Shown: one piece after another, positions 10,543 through 23,039 of the stretch
Numbering within the stretch: position 1 is the stretch's first letter
Layout: each line of letters starts with the position of its first letter
NCBI RefSeq assembly: GCF_009905375.1
Contig: NC_133656.1
Coordinates: forward strand, 235,299,111 to 235,363,110
Direction: 5' to 3'
Source: Apium graveolens
Lineage: Eukaryota; Streptophyta; Magnoliopsida; Apiales; Apiaceae
DNA length: 64,000 nt
Position numbers and translations under genes: made by a program
Notes under the pieces: model-generated
Told to the model about the DNA's origin: nothing
Seen by the model: only the letters and a program-made list of their open reading frames with translations
Database searches by the model: none

Positions 10543-12073
10543 ATATTACGTAAAGAAATATATTTTATATAATTTTTAAAATAAATATATAACTTTATTG
10601 ATTATTGATATATAATAAAAAGTAACAACTCGATTACATTCGTAAATGTTACACGATTGAAGTAATCAATTTGGAGTTCAAACTTGATTAAATAAAATAG
10701 ACAAAAAGTTAAAATCGAGCCCAACTCAATTATTTTTGAATTAAATTCGAATATACTGTAATATAATTCGAACCGTTAAACATATAAGTAAATTCGTTTG
10801 CACGACCATTTCAAGCTTCAGATTCAGAAGTCAGAACACTATAACATAATTATGACGGTACAACAACTTCCCAACCAAACACACTCAGTGTATATTAAAT
10901 CAGGGAAAGATAAGTAAAAAGTGTCGGGAGACACGTATTACCTAAAATGAAATTTTATGTATTAAATTTTTAATAAAAATATTGAAGTATTATCTAAAAA
11001 TTTGAAAATATAAAAATATTTTTTCAAAATTTGCCTAACACTCTCGTAAATTAAAATTTCTGGATCCGTCCAACGTCGGCGATATGAAAGATGACAAGGC
11101 CGGAGTTGGGCCAAAGAAAAAGGAGTAAATATAAGGGGGATATTCGTGGCAGCACATGTGGTGATCACCCCGAATGAGAGGGACTATTTGAAGAAGGCCC
11201 ATATAGAAACCAGCTAAGTCTATAAACCTAGCCTACTTGTATCATTCACCATAAAACATGCATGTATCAATCAACAAACTATTATCAACCCCCCAACGTG
11301 CGTCTCATTAATTCACATCCCTCTCCCGAAAGCAACCTTTTTGTGTTTATTGCATACAATATCATGTGTATTATTGAGACCCGCCACGAACAAACGATTG
11401 TCACGACATAAGTATAAATTATTGTTAAATATTTTCGTTTTGCGGTTCATTTACGGTAGAATTTTTGTGCTCGAACACGAGATTTTATTATGATCATATC
11501 ACGAAAAATTAAATTGATGTGAGATATAATATATCTTATTGATAATCTACTGTATATAAGTAAAATCGGATATTTCTGCCCGTCAGAAATAAGGTTACTC
11601 GATCGGTCGATTATAATCAATCATTTTTTATAATTTTTTAAATGACCAGGAATATCGGATTTTCTCGTAGTGACAAGATACCATGAATAATTGTGTAAAA
11701 TCACCTCAATCTTTATCCAAGTTTGGGTGTCATTTGGATTCTTCCGAGCATTTGAAAAAAGATTCATTGTGTCTATATACGTTGATGCACCATTATTGTA
11801 TGAACAGTGTTCTTGATTAGGTTTGTCTACTCATAATGATATCGGCCACTGATTGTTTTTTTTTGTAGTAATCTGCTCTTTTTCATAATAACTTAATATT
11901 TCATTTGTTGCAATATATCCTTTGTTTCTACTTCGCAAAAATTCAGTAGTTCGAGTAAGGGAAAAAACATATATCTCTCTGCAAAGTAGTGCAAAACTTT
12001 TATGCATCATATAAGCATTATCTTATGATTCCTGTTATTCAATTTGTCTGAGTCTCGCGATTCTACATTCGTA
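10543..12073. other. intergenic, nothing recognised
   Basis: AT-rich DNA with no ORF of coding character, no RNA gene and no clear repeat ends. Confidence 0.6.
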
Positions 12074-12372
12074 ATTTTATTCAATCATAACAACATTTAT
12101 GATTTTATAATCGATTTATTAATTAATCCCATAAACTGACGTAATTCATAATGAGTGTACGCGTAATATTTGATGTACTTTATTTGATTACAATAACATT
12201 CATGATTCTATAATCGATTGATTAATTAATTTTGTAAACGGGTGTACGTATAATATTTAATATACTTAATTCGATTAGGATAACATTCATGATTCTACAT
12301 TCGATTGACTACTTAATCTCATAAACGGACATAATTCATAATGAGTGTACGCGTAACATTTGATATACTTTA
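12074..12372. repeat. three diverged tandem units of about 90-110 bp
   Basis: Units begin near 12074, 12181 and 12271. Each contains an AACA(A)TT(C/T)ATGATT block, a TTCGATT- or ATCGATT-like block, an AATTAAT-like block and GTGTACG(C/T)(G/A)TAA followed by a TTTGAT(A/G)TACTT-like end. Middle unit is shortened. No coding potential. Confidence 0.75.
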
Positions 12373-12770
12373 GCGGCGGGAAGATCGCCAAAACCACATA
12401 TGTTCGAGACTAAAGAAACACTGTTATGTCTCCTATACGCAGGGAGTTTGGTTTCACTCGTATTAAAGAAATGGTGCGCAAAAAAATTGTTTTTAGGTTT
12501 AACATACATATACATACATGTACATTATATATCTCAACTTGTGAAACTGTCATTTTATACATTTATATTATGTTTATAAAAATTGGTTGATTTGAAGCGG
12601 TACTCGATAATTGAAGGTTAATTAAAACCGCTTAAAATAAAAATTCAAAAAATAATTAATTAGTGGGATTATTTTGGAATTATCAGAATTTTGAGTAGGC
12701 TAACTGAGTAAAAACGATTTCCGAGTTTTACACCTGTAATTGATATGCATACAGTTGCTGAAATTTTGGC

Positions 12771-12779
12771 TATATATAG
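12771..12779 (+). promoter_or_regulatory. TATA box of the HLH gene
   Basis: TATATATAG lies about 250 bp before the ATG at 13028, which leaves a 5' UTR of roughly 220 nt ending in a GA tract. Confidence 0.45.
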
Positions 12780-12933
12780 ACGTGCATCAACTTCATTTAT
12801 TTCATAAAAACCATAGAACATAAACTACCTTTCTCCTACATGTAACATGCCCTTTTTTAACTCCTTTCTTTTTTAAACATATTGCATAGAACACAAACTT
12901 CTTGTTTCTGTACGTTACCCCCTTCTTTTCAGC

Positions 12934-12988
12934 AGAGAGAGAGAGAAGGGGAGAGAGAGAGAGAGAGGGAGGGAGAAAGAGAGTGAGG

Positions 12989-13027
<39 letters not shown>
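12934..13027 (+). repeat. (GA)n microsatellite directly before the HLH start codon
   Basis: Nearly pure GAGAGA with some GGGA/AAAG variants runs up to the base before ATG at 13028. The opposite strand gives a CT tract typical of plant 5' UTRs. The 42-codon N-terminal extension of the ORF through this tract is translated microsatellite, not protein. Confidence 0.85.
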
Positions 13028-13031
<4 letters not shown>

Positions 13032-13273
13032 GAATGAAGCTGGTTATAAGAGGAAGGAAAAGAAGAACGAGAGTATATTCTTCAAAGAGCAGAAACAATA
13101 CGAGGATGTTGAGAAAACTGCAGCGTATAATAACACCGGGGAGCCAAGTCATCGATGACACAGATTCGTTGTTTCAGCAGACTGCGGATTATATCAGTCT
13201 GCTTCAATCTCAAGTCAGCTCTCTCAAGATGATTATAGATCATGTGCAGCAACAAAAGCTCTACTACAAGTAA
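13028..13273 (+). CDS. small atypical HLH transcription regulator (UPBEAT1-like)
   Basis: Single-exon ORF of 81 aa. The start at 13028 was chosen because everything upstream in frame is a GA microsatellite. After a basic N-terminal stretch (about residues 8-24, RGRKRRTR) comes a helix-loop-helix: helix 1 around MLRKLQRIITP, loop, then DSLFQQTADYISLLQSQVSSL (helix 2, about residues 46-66, interrupted here only for naming). The FQQTADYI motif is characteristic of the short plant HLH group that includes UPBEAT1 and its relatives, which mostly lack a full E-box-binding basic region and act in the nucleus as transcriptional regulators or by dimerising with other bHLHs. The basic region lacks the H-E-R residues needed for E-box binding, so it is probably a non-canonical binder or dominant-negative partner (inference). 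A TATA box lies at 12771. Confidence 0.7.
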
Positions 13274-13445
13274 TATATCATATATGTTCACATTTTGTGT
13301 AAATTAATAATTATGTACCTTTTAAGAAATTATATAATACAATCTCGTAAAAAATGATCGACTTACACAATCGTTTGTTATTAAATTAAATAACGATAGA
13401 GCGGTCGATTTCAGTCGGTACTCCATTTTTAACCAACATGAAATA

Positions 13446-13547
13446 ATGATCATCAATCGAATATTTGGGACCTTTCACATTTTCTTCCGTATAATTATGA
13501 TCGTCAATCGAATATTTGGGAACTTTCACATTTTCTTCCGTATAATT
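13446..13547. repeat. 51-bp tandem duplication
   Basis: 13446-13496 and 13497-13547 are the same 51-bp unit with two differences by eye. A 61-codon ORF across it is an accident of the repeat. The rest of 13274-13800 is AT-rich 3' flank of the HLH gene with nothing else recognised. Confidence 0.85.
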
Positions 13548-13825
13548 CTAGAATTGGTGCTACTGAGGATTATGAGGAAGATCCAAGCCCTTGGAATTGA
13601 AAACAAGAATGGTGGTACTGCAAACAGTTGAAAATGTAGTAAATTATACTGTAGTAAATTACATTGTTAAACACTACATGCATATATCTATTTATAATTT
13701 TGATCCCCTGCATAAAATAATTCCTCCTGCACCAAGAACATGAACGAACTTTTAGAATGAATCGTCATGCATATATGTATTGTTTGTCATGGTAGCCTAG
13801 GTGGTGTTCACTCATAGTGTTTTTT

Positions 13826-14116
13826 GGCCGCAAGGGTTGACTCAGTTGGTTAAAAAGAGGAAAACTAACCTCTTAGTCACAGGTGGTTAAAAAGAGGAAA
13901 AACTAACCTCTTGGTCACAGGTTCGAATCTCACGGGAGGAGAATTTATGATTATGCCTCCTGAGGAGAATTTATGATTATGCCTCCTGAGCCAGAGCCTG
14001 TCGCTTAAATGCGATTTACCTTGGTTCACGTGGTTTGCAGGCTATTACGTGAACCCGTAGGGTTTACCCAGTGCACCCGAAGGGTAGCGGCTGCGGGTTA
14101 ACTACGAAAAAAAAGT
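13826..14116 (+). mobile_element. tRNA-derived SINE (Au-like) with internal duplications
   Basis: Starts GGCCGCAAGGGTTGACTCAG with a degenerate A box (TGACTCAGTTGGTT); the B box GGTTCGAATCTC is at 13920-13931; the 3' part GTAGGGTTTACCCAGTGCAC...GAAGGGTAGCGGCTGCGGG resembles the conserved Au-SINE tail region; an A-run closes the element at about 14108-14115. Two internal segments are duplicated in tandem: a GTTAAAAAGAGG...GTCACAG block of about 37 bp and a GAGGAGAATTTATGATTATG block of about 26 bp. Target duplications are unclear. Confidence 0.7.
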
Positions 14117-15521
14117 GAATGATAATTATTTTTCGTTTAAACCTAGCTGAGGAAGCAAGCCAATCTTCTTTTATAATTCAGTTGAACTCTTGATCTCCTT
14201 TTTTAAAGAAATCAATAACTTGTAAATACATCAATCATAATTCGAACATTTGAACTCTTCCGGAGAAATCAGTAACTTAACAAATGTTAATTTTATTAAT
14301 AATAAAATAAAATTTTGCAAGAGTACATATGTACTCACAAATTAAAATTCGTAATTTATCGAGTAACGATATTAAAAAATATATTTTTTTAAAAAAATCG
14401 GAACATATAACATTGCTCTCGGAATGTTTGCCGCGTTGTATGACATATTTCTTTGACTACAAAAAGTTGCGTAGATTTTCAACTTTTTCTCCTTCAAAAT
14501 TAAAAAAAAAACTGATATTTTCTTATATAAAAATATACATAAATCCAAATTTCTACAGACTTTTATTGCAGTACATATTAGGCCGCAGTCTAGAAATGTA
14601 AGAATGGATCTACGAAGCCCTGTGTTTTGCTGGTCCAAATATTTCAGCAAACTATTCAGGCCCATTTTCAGGGATAGCTACTAGTAAATATACAAATCTA
14701 AAAATAGACTTACGCAAGTTCGGCCTACCAACAGATATGGGCTCGCAGTAGCCCATCAAAAAGCTATGTAACAGAAATATACTAATAAAATTATATTTGT
14801 ATTGATAGAGTACTAGTTATGAAAATAGCATCCTTAAATTGTATATGAGTATATCAATTAAAGTATATATATATTTTTTGTAAAATGTTGCCCTATATAT
14901 TATTTAATACATTTTGTAAGAAAGTTATGATGAAATAAAAATTAGGATTTGTTACTATTTAATGATAGGGTAGTGGATGTTCTCGCGTTTGTGAACTAAT
15001 TGTTGTAAAGAATAAAGTCAAAAACATAGTTTTAAATTGATAGGTAGAATCATATATATAGAGTTGGGTCCAGGGTTAGACTTGGGTCGGCAAACTTGGG
15101 AGACAAGTTTTGAACTTAGATGGTGATTAGGACTTTTGTAAGGCAGCAGATTCTAGATCCCTCCTTCTAGGAGTTAATGTCCATGTTCGACGTCATGTAT
15201 CTTGTCTTCCCACCCGGTCTCGCCCACGAACAACTTATGTTCATGGATCTTGACGATCTGGGCCGTTTCTAGTTCATGACAAGCCTTGACCGGCATGGTT
15301 TGCATTAAGTTCTGAACATGAATTACAAGCGTTAATGTGACATTTAATGTGTATTTATGATGTATTTTTTATTCATGTTAAAAATATTTGCAAAACATAA
15401 TATTTTATGAAAACATAGGCATATTTCAAATTAAATATATCATAAAACATGTCATATTTATAGAAAATTATCGTAAATATTAATCCATAAAATTATATCA
15501 TGAGCATATTTCACTTAACGA

Positions 15522-15553
<32 letters not shown>

Positions 15554-15816
15554 TAATTTTTTTGATTAAATAGCAATTTTTGTGGACCTTCAGTATACTT
15601 CGTAATGTAATCACATAATAATTCGTTATTTACGCATATATTATAATTTTTAGAGTAATAATATTAGAGAATTTCTCGTTAGTGCCCTTCTATAATTGAT
15701 ATTTTCAAATGGTACCATTTTGCTCGTGGATATCCTTAAAACAAGTTATTACGAGCCTGATATCCTCCTGACAGTCGAAACATCATGAACTTTAAGAAGT
15801 AAACAAAAAAAATCTT
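14117..15816. other. intergenic, no gene seen
   Basis: Mostly AT-rich. A less AT-rich patch at about 15070-15310 may be an old transposon fragment but carries no protein similarity I recognise. A (TA)n microsatellite lies at about 15524-15547. Confidence 0.6.
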
Positions 15817-16318
15817 TGATATGGATAGAAAATACATCCTAAAGACATGTTACATATCGCATTAATTACACTTGAGCTTCTTGTCTGAAGTCCAGTACAG
15901 AGTTGTCTGGTCCGAGCTCATAGCAGACTTAAGACGACCCATGTAGACAAGGCCCAGCAGCTGAGGTCGTCAAGTTCTACGAACATAAACTGTTCACGGA
16001 CTAGGCCCAATACGACCGGAAGAGTAGAGACATGTGTTCTAAACGGACTCAAAGTCCTACACAGAAGGTTCCGGAGTTCCTTCCCTTACAGGACTCCTAA
16101 TTACCATCTAACTTGGAGACTTGTCCACCAAGTCTCTCAACAGAAGTCTAACACTAGACGCACCTCTATATAAAGTGCTCTACCCCTCAACCTAGAACTA
16201 CGTTTTTGGCTTGATTCTCTACAATACAGAGATATGTGGGCATCTTGCAAGGACCGATAGTCCCGAACGCAAGAGCAGTTATTAAAATTCGAAGCTCGCT
16301 AGTGTTTATTCCACAACA
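15817..16318 (+). repeat. left LTR of the gypsy element
   Basis: Begins TGATATGG and ends CCACAACA immediately before the primer site. Its first 83 bases match 25916-25998. A TATATAAAG box at 16167-16175 would direct transcription of the element. Confidence 0.85.
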
Positions 16319-16320
16319 TT

Positions 16321-16337
16321 TGGCGCCATCTGTGGGA
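16321..16337 (+). other. primer binding site of the gypsy element
   Basis: TGGCGCCATCTGTGGGA starts two bases after the LTR. This motif is the usual primer site of plant Tat-type gypsy elements. Confidence 0.8.
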
Positions 16338-16351
16338 AGATTACAACAACC

Positions 16352-18458
16352 ATGGTGAACACACGGAGCAGAAACAATAGTGGAACATACACTCATGTCC
16401 CATTGTGAATGATCGCATCAGTGGTGGAAGTACCACCGCACTCAATATATGCCTTCAACCAAGGAGGAATCCTGGTAGGGGCAACTGAGGCTCAGCCACA
16501 AGGGACGAATCCCCCGACTCCTCATGGGACGAATCCCCAATTTCAGCAGCTACATGCACCTGTGAACTCTCAATCGTTGGGTATGAATACGCGATGATTG
16601 TGACTACTAACCCCCCTTACAGGATGCCTCTATACCCCGAAGTTGGAGGAAGAGGACACTCTAACAGGAGTGAAGCACAAGGGCGGATGCCCCAATACAT
16701 ACGTGGGTTGGCTCATATTCTGTAGGATCAAGAATTCTCTGGACCTTATACCTATAGAGACTTCAAATCATCAGATGATGATGTTGCTCCGAGAAGGAAG
16801 CGTGCTGGCAAAGAGCCAATGACTAGTACTGACCAGCACCCCAAGATCACTCAAGGGACGAATCCTCAAGATGTCTAAGAGAGGATCAGGGCTCATGAAG
16901 CTGAGATCCAAAGGCTAAAGCGCAACCTGGAGACGCATCTGACTCCAAGATCCCCACTTGCTCCAAGACGAAGAGATCCTCCTCCAATTATAGACCTGGA
17001 TGGTCCAATACCAAGAAGGGTTATTGCCCAAAGGGTTGATCCAAGTGATCTTATGCCCCTAGGAGATCCTGATGATCCAAACTCACCATTCACCAAAGAG
17101 ATAATGAATACCCGCATGCACCTTAAGAAAGTTCAAGATGCCCACCATCAAAGCATACGATGGTACTGGCGACCCTGTTAATCATGTTTGGACGTTCTCT
17201 AACGCCCTGTTGTTACAGCCCGTGAATGACACTATTAAGTGTCGGGCCTACCTTCAAACCCCATCCTATATGGCTCAAAGGTGATATAACCGTCGATTAA
17301 GGACTTGAGCCAAACTTTAATCAAGCAGTTGATAAGTGGCAGAGTACACGAGAAGAGTTCGGCCTCTCTCATGGGCATAGTCCAAGGAGCAAAGGAATCC
17401 CTGAGAGAGTATCTGAATCGATTTACGACGGAGGCTTTAAAGGTCCATGATTTTGACGATAAGGTAGCTGTGATAGCCTACATCAAAAGATTAAATACGA
17501 GTTATTGAAGATGTCCCTGGCTAAGAGCCCTCCCGAAAGCATGTTGCAGCTCCATGATAGAGCCGTAAAGTATATCAAGGTGGAGGAGAGTATGAAGAAG
17601 ACGACTGTGAATAATTAACCTACTGGAAGCAAGAAGCGGAAGACGGATTAGGAGTACGATGCCAAGGACAAGTATCCACGGATTGACAGAAGCTCCGACT
17701 CCTCCTCTTCTAATAAGAATCAGCAACCAAGGTTCACTGAATATGCGAGGTTGAATGCTCCAAGGATCCAAATTCTTATGGAAATTGAGAAAGACAAAGA
17801 TTTCAAATGGCCGAAGCCACTAAGGGGAGACCCCAAGAAAAGAGACAAAAGTCGATATTGCAGGTTTTACAAAGATGTTGGTCACGATATTGACGATTGT
17901 AGGCAACTCAAGGATGAGATTGAGTATCTGATTCGAAGGGGAAAGTTCGGACGTTTCACCAAGGGTGAAGAGGCCAGAGGCCAAAAGAGAGATAATGATC
18001 GAATAGACGACGATCGAAGAGGTAGCGACAGAGATCGCAAACCACAGCCCCGAGGGCCGGTAATTAATATGATCTTGGGAGGTCCTACAACAAATGGTAC
18101 TACAAGGAACTCCCGAAAAGCTTATGTGAGAGAAGTAATGAGCATAATTGGAGAGCCATCTAAGTGTTCTAAGTCAGATATGACGCTTGAGTTAGGTGAC
18201 CCAGACCTTGAAGGTTTGAAATTTCCTCAGGATGATCCTCTGGTTATCACTCTGATAATTGGAAATTGTCATGTTATAGGGGTCCTAATGGACAATGGGG
18301 CTTCCATGGATATTCTGTTTCATGACACATTTATAAGGATGGGCTATAAAGATTCTCAACTAACTCCATCTGATGCACCCATCTACGGATTTAACTACGT
18401 GGAATGCAAAGTCGAAGGAGCAATACAACTTCCCGTAACTATCGGGGAAGAGCCCTGA
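16352..18458 (+). pseudogene. gag: gypsy gag-protease with several disruptions
   Basis: ATG at 16352 gives MVNTRSRNNSG..., the usual Tat gag start, but a TGA at 16406-16408 ends that frame after 18 codons. The gag core reappears at 17305-17508 (SASLMGIVQGAKESLREYLN and downstream), a CCHC-like knuckle (CRFYKDVGHDIDDC) near residue 37 of the reading frame opening at 17751, and an aspartic protease motif VLMDNGASMDILF at about 18270-18310, where the family has DTGSS. The active-site triad is therefore D-N-G, likely inactive. Confidence 0.85.
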
Positions 18459-21400
18459 GAGGCCACACATATATTAAACTTTCAGGTTGTCAAGGCAACC
18501 TCTACTTACAATGCTATCATGGGTAGAACATGGATCCATGCTTTTAAGGTTGTGCCATCAACCTAACACATGGTACTGAAGTTCCCAACTAGGAATGGTT
18601 TTGGAAAAGCGAAAGAAGTTGCTATATTACAGCACTTAGGCCTGATGGAACCGTGGGGCAAGTCATCCCCATAAAAGATATAGATATCCGAGAGAATGAC
18701 GAACTGCGAGGGAAGTAAGCCGAGGACTTGGTCCCAATTCCCCTAGACCCCTTAGACCTAGAGAAGGTCACGTATATTGGGGAATCTCTGTAAAAGCCCA
18801 TGAAGGGCCGAATGACAACTTTCTTACAAGAGAACGGTGATGTGTTTGCTTGGACAACAACTGATATGCTTGGGATTGACCCGAACCTTATAACTCATAG
18901 ATTGAACGTTGACTCGACCCGAAGGGTTGTGAAGCAGAATAAGAGGACTTATGCCCCTGATAGACTGGAAGCCATTAAGTAGGAGGTCGAGAAGCTTTTA
19001 GAAGCTGGATTCATTGAGAAAGTGCAATTCCCTGAATGGTTGGCCAACCCCGTAATGGTTAAGAAGACCAATGGGAAGTGGGGGATGTGCATTGACTTCA
19101 CTGACTTGAATGATGCTTGTCCCAATGACTGTTACCCCTTACCAAGGATTGATACCCTGATCGATGTCACTGCTGGACATGAGATGCTAAGCTTTATGGA
19201 TGGCTTCAGTGGTTACAATCAAATTAGAATGCATAAGGATGACACCCCCAAGGTATCTTTCATAACTGACTTTGGTGTATTTTGTTATCTTGTTATGGCT
19301 TTTGGACTTAAAAATGCAGAAGCTACTTGCCATAGATTGGTAAACCATGATTTTTGCCCATCTAATTGGGAAGACCATGGAGGTCTATGTCGATGACATG
19401 TTAGTCAAAAGCCTAAGCAAGTCCGATCATATTAGTCACCTCAGAGAGGCATTTGAAGTGCTGAGGCACCAAAAGATGATGTTAAACCCATCCAAATGTG
19501 CTTTTGGCGTTGAATCTGGAAAATTTTTAGGTCACATGGTCTCTAAGAGGATAATAGAGGCCAAACCCGACAAGATTAAAGCCATCCTAGACATGGAGCC
19601 TCCATGCTACATCAAGTACGTTCAGAAACCGACAAGAAGAATCGCAGCTCTGGGGAGGTTCATCTCCAAGTATGGAGACAAATGTCTGCCCTTTTTTAAA
19701 ACCCGTAAGAAGGTGAAGGACTTTGAATGGACAGCTGAAATCCAAGAGGCCTTTAAACAACTAAAGAAGTACATGATTGAAGTTCCGTTTCTGGCCAAAC
19801 CAAGTCCGGAGGACACCCTTTACTTGTACCTCGCGATATTTGAACAAACAGTGAGTGCGGTTCTCGTGAAGGAAGAGCAGAAGCTCCAGAAGCCTGTATA
19901 CTATGTAAGCAAGGTACTCCGTGGAGCAGAGTTGAATTACTCCACTACGGAGAAGTTCGCGTTCGCTCTCATCACAACCTCGAGGAAGTTGAGACCATAC
20001 TTCTAGGCTCACAAGATCGAAGTCCTGGCGGACCAACCCTCGAGGAACATTCTTCATAGCCCAAAGGCCAGTGGAAGGCTCATCAAGTAAAAAATTGAGT
20101 TATGAGAATTTGATATCAAGTACAAGCCTCGAACGACCATTAAGGCTCAGGCCTTAACAGACTTTGTGGTCGAATGCACCATTAACGACCAAGAAGTCGG
20201 GGGGCAAAAGATAATAACCCAGAAGGAGGAAAGAAGGACAAGGATAAAGGCACAACCCTGAAAGAGTATTGGATCCTCCATTTTGATGGAGCGTCCAAAA
20301 TAAAATCTAGTGGAGCATGCCTAGTCTTGCAAAGCCCTGATAGGTTTATGATTGAGTATGCTTTGAAGTTGGATTTCCCAACCACGAACAACGAAGCAGA
20401 ATATGAAGCATTGATAGCGAGTTTAGGCTTGGCTAGAGTCGTGATGGCCAAAAACTTGAAGGTATGTGGAGACTAAAGGCTTGTAGTTGTTCAAGTTAAT
20501 GGAGAGTCTGAGGCCAAGGATGATACTATGACCAAGTACTTAAGAGTCGTAAAGGGAATACTGACTCAGTTCGATGAATGGTACGCAGAACATGTTCCGA
20601 GAGAGGAGAATACTACGACGGATGCCCTATCTCAGTTCGCCTCGTCTGAAATCGAGAACTATCCGAGAAATATCTACTTCCAGGTTTTGAAGACCCCTAC
20701 TGTTCATGTCATAAATGTGATAGCACCGATCGGTGTAACAAGCTGCTGGATAGACCCAATCAAGACCCACTTGGAGACAGGTTGGCTCCCCGATGATGCC
20801 CAGGAGGCACACAAGCTGTCGGTCAGAGCATTGAGATATCCATTTATTAAAGACCTTCTTTACAAAAGGTCCTTTGTTATTCCGTACCTGAAGTGCTTGA
20901 CACCTCTTGAAGTAGAGGAGACACTTAAAGAAGCCCATGAAGGGATTTGTGAACAACACTTGGGGGGCAGGGCCCTTACTCACAAGATAACTTGGTTGAG
21001 ATTTTATTGGCCAACTATGCTAGCCGATGTTAAGGCTTATGTGAAGAAATGTGACAGGTGCCAGAGGCACGCTCCAATAGTATGACAACCCCCAAAGAGG
21101 TTTACATCTATCAGCACACCAATCCCTTTTGCAATATGGGGAATGCACGTACTTGGACTGTTTCCCGTAGCATCGGGACAGAGGAAGTTCATTGTGGTAG
21201 TTATAGACTACTTTACTAAGTGGATTGAGGCAAAAGCACTGGCCAAGATAACCACCAAACAAATTACCCAATTCTTCTGGGAGAATATGATATGCCAATT
21301 TGGGATCCCATGCATCCTCGTCACGGATAATGGGAGACAATTTGATAATGCGGAATTCAGAGAGTACTGTGATGATGATAACATAGAACTTTGCTTCACC

Positions 21401-21726
21401 TCGGTTGCTTACCCACAAGCAAACGGGCAGGCGGAAGTTGCCAACAGAATCATCCTTGATGGACTAAAGAAAAGGGTTGAACGCTCGAGAAACACTTGGA
21501 CATATGAGTTACTGCCTATACTATGAGCATATTGTACCACCTGCAAAGTGACTACTGAAGCTACCCCGTTTATGCTGGCTTACGGATGCGAGGTCGTGGT
21601 GCCCCTCGAGATTACTCATGGATCCCCTAGGATCAAAACTTACGAGCCAGAGACCAATGAAGAAGGCATGAGGCTCGCTCTCGATCTCATTGACGAGGAC
21701 AAAGATGAGGCCAGCGTTCGTACCTT
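18459..21726 (+). pseudogene. pol: gypsy pol: RT, two RNase H domains, integrase; disrupted
   Basis: RT begins around 18800 (MTTFLQENGDVFAW), with a nonsense codon at 18980-18982, PVMVKKTNGKWGMCIDFTDL, and a frameshift near 19345; the catalytic YVDD box survives in the next frame at about 19383-19397. RNase H follows to about 20170 with further stops. The second RNase H (HFDGASKIKSSGACLVL, then NNEAEYEALIASL) lies at 20280-20645. Integrase has the HHCC finger (H...H...CDRCQRH) at 20935-21080 and the D-D-E core: D in VVVIDYF, D in VTDNG, E in NGQAEVANR (21190-21450), with stops at 21083 and 21525. The reading frame is recognisable up to EASVRT at 21724, where a foreign sequence begins. Confidence 0.85.
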
Positions 21727-22751
21727 TGACCGGGGTAATGATAAAAGTATATTTCGGGTATATTATGAATCGTATGAGAAATATGAATGATCTAGAAAGG
21801 ATTTAACCCTCCTCATCACGGGTGTGAGCTATTGTGTGAGCTAGACTATGAAATGCGTGGCCACACTTAAATGTTGATTTGATATGATAGTCTACTCATT
21901 GATCAAGAAAACCTGGATTAAACATTGATGAGGATGACACATTACATATCTCTAGTTTAATCTATAATATGTGGTTAAAGGCATTATATTATATTGTACA
22001 TTATTCACGAAAGTTTTAATCGATCACCGATTTAATTATTATTACTTGGTAGCAATGATGTATTACTACATGCCGCTCATTGTTTACGATTTTAAATTAG
22101 ATTTAAAATTCGTTGCCAACGTAATAATAACCTATATAGTCACATACAAAGAATGCTTGAAGGATTATTTAATTTAAATTGGTTTTAAATTAAATTAAAG
22201 TAATTTGAATTATTTATAATATTAATTAAGTTTGACTTAATTAATTAGATAAATAATGATATTCGAATTTACTAATATTAATTATGAAATTTATTTGTTA
22301 AATAATTAAGTGAGACTTAATTATAATACAAATAGGAATTTCAAATTAATAATAACTCCTAATTAATTAAGAATTATAATTTGTTTTTCTGCTTTCTATA
22401 TAATATCTTTTGTGGCTGATTTTGTATGCAAGACTTTTACTAAAACCCCAACCACCAAAAGAGAAGATGGAGAGAGCAAGAAGAAATGAGTTTGTGCTAG
22501 TACACATCCAATCCTTGAGTTCAAGCATTCGTGTGGATACCGATAGAGCGTAGATCGCGAGAGCAAGATGCGTGGTAATTGAACAATCTTTGGATCTCTA
22601 TTAGTCAACCATTTTGTAAAACTTCTTAAGGTAAACAATTTGATCTACGAATTAACTATCTATTTTTCGCATGGATCCTGCGGTGGGTTTCGAAAATTCT
22701 GATTTTTCACGTTTTTAATTACTGTTTCCGTTGCGTTTATGTGCTCGAAAC
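21727..22751 (+). mobile_element. probable solo LTR inserted in gypsy pol
   Basis: Integrase homology breaks exactly at 21726, and the next kilobase is AT-rich and non-coding, unlike the GC-richer host element. It begins TGACCGGGGTAATG and ends in a TTTCCGTTGCGTTT...CTCGAAAC stretch that resembles the ends of plant copia LTRs. CCTT is present at both junctions (21723-21726 and 22752-22755; extended, ACCTT against CCCTT). Removing the insert restores the open frame of the host integrase for another 20 or so codons. The exact ends and the family are uncertain. Confidence 0.5.
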
Positions 22752-23039
22752 CCTTCATATTGAAGTTCAACAACTTCCACAAAATACGGTCCAGAAGGGC
22801 CAAGAAGCTCTAGACATTGAGGTTACGGCCGACCACGGCCTCAAGGGCTTGGTCTCTATGGCCGACCAAGAGTCTTTGAGGCCGACTCCTCCACATGGAG
22901 GGGTCAGGTCGACTAGGACGTCCTCGAATGAACGTCTACAGACGTCCGGAACTAATAGGGATGCCCCCCAAGTGAAGGTTCCAAGAAAATCATGAACTAG
23001 AGCCAAGAGATGCTCCTGGTGAAGACAAGAAATTCCACG

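Noticed and set aside
12802..13161. Minus-strand ORF opposite the HLH gene
   Set aside because: Most of it is the CT complement of the GA tract; the HLH reading on the + strand has a recognisable motif.
22741..22995. 84-codon + ORF after the solo LTR
   Set aside because: Starts inside the inserted LTR, so its N-terminus is accidental, and the rest shows no conserved gypsy domain.
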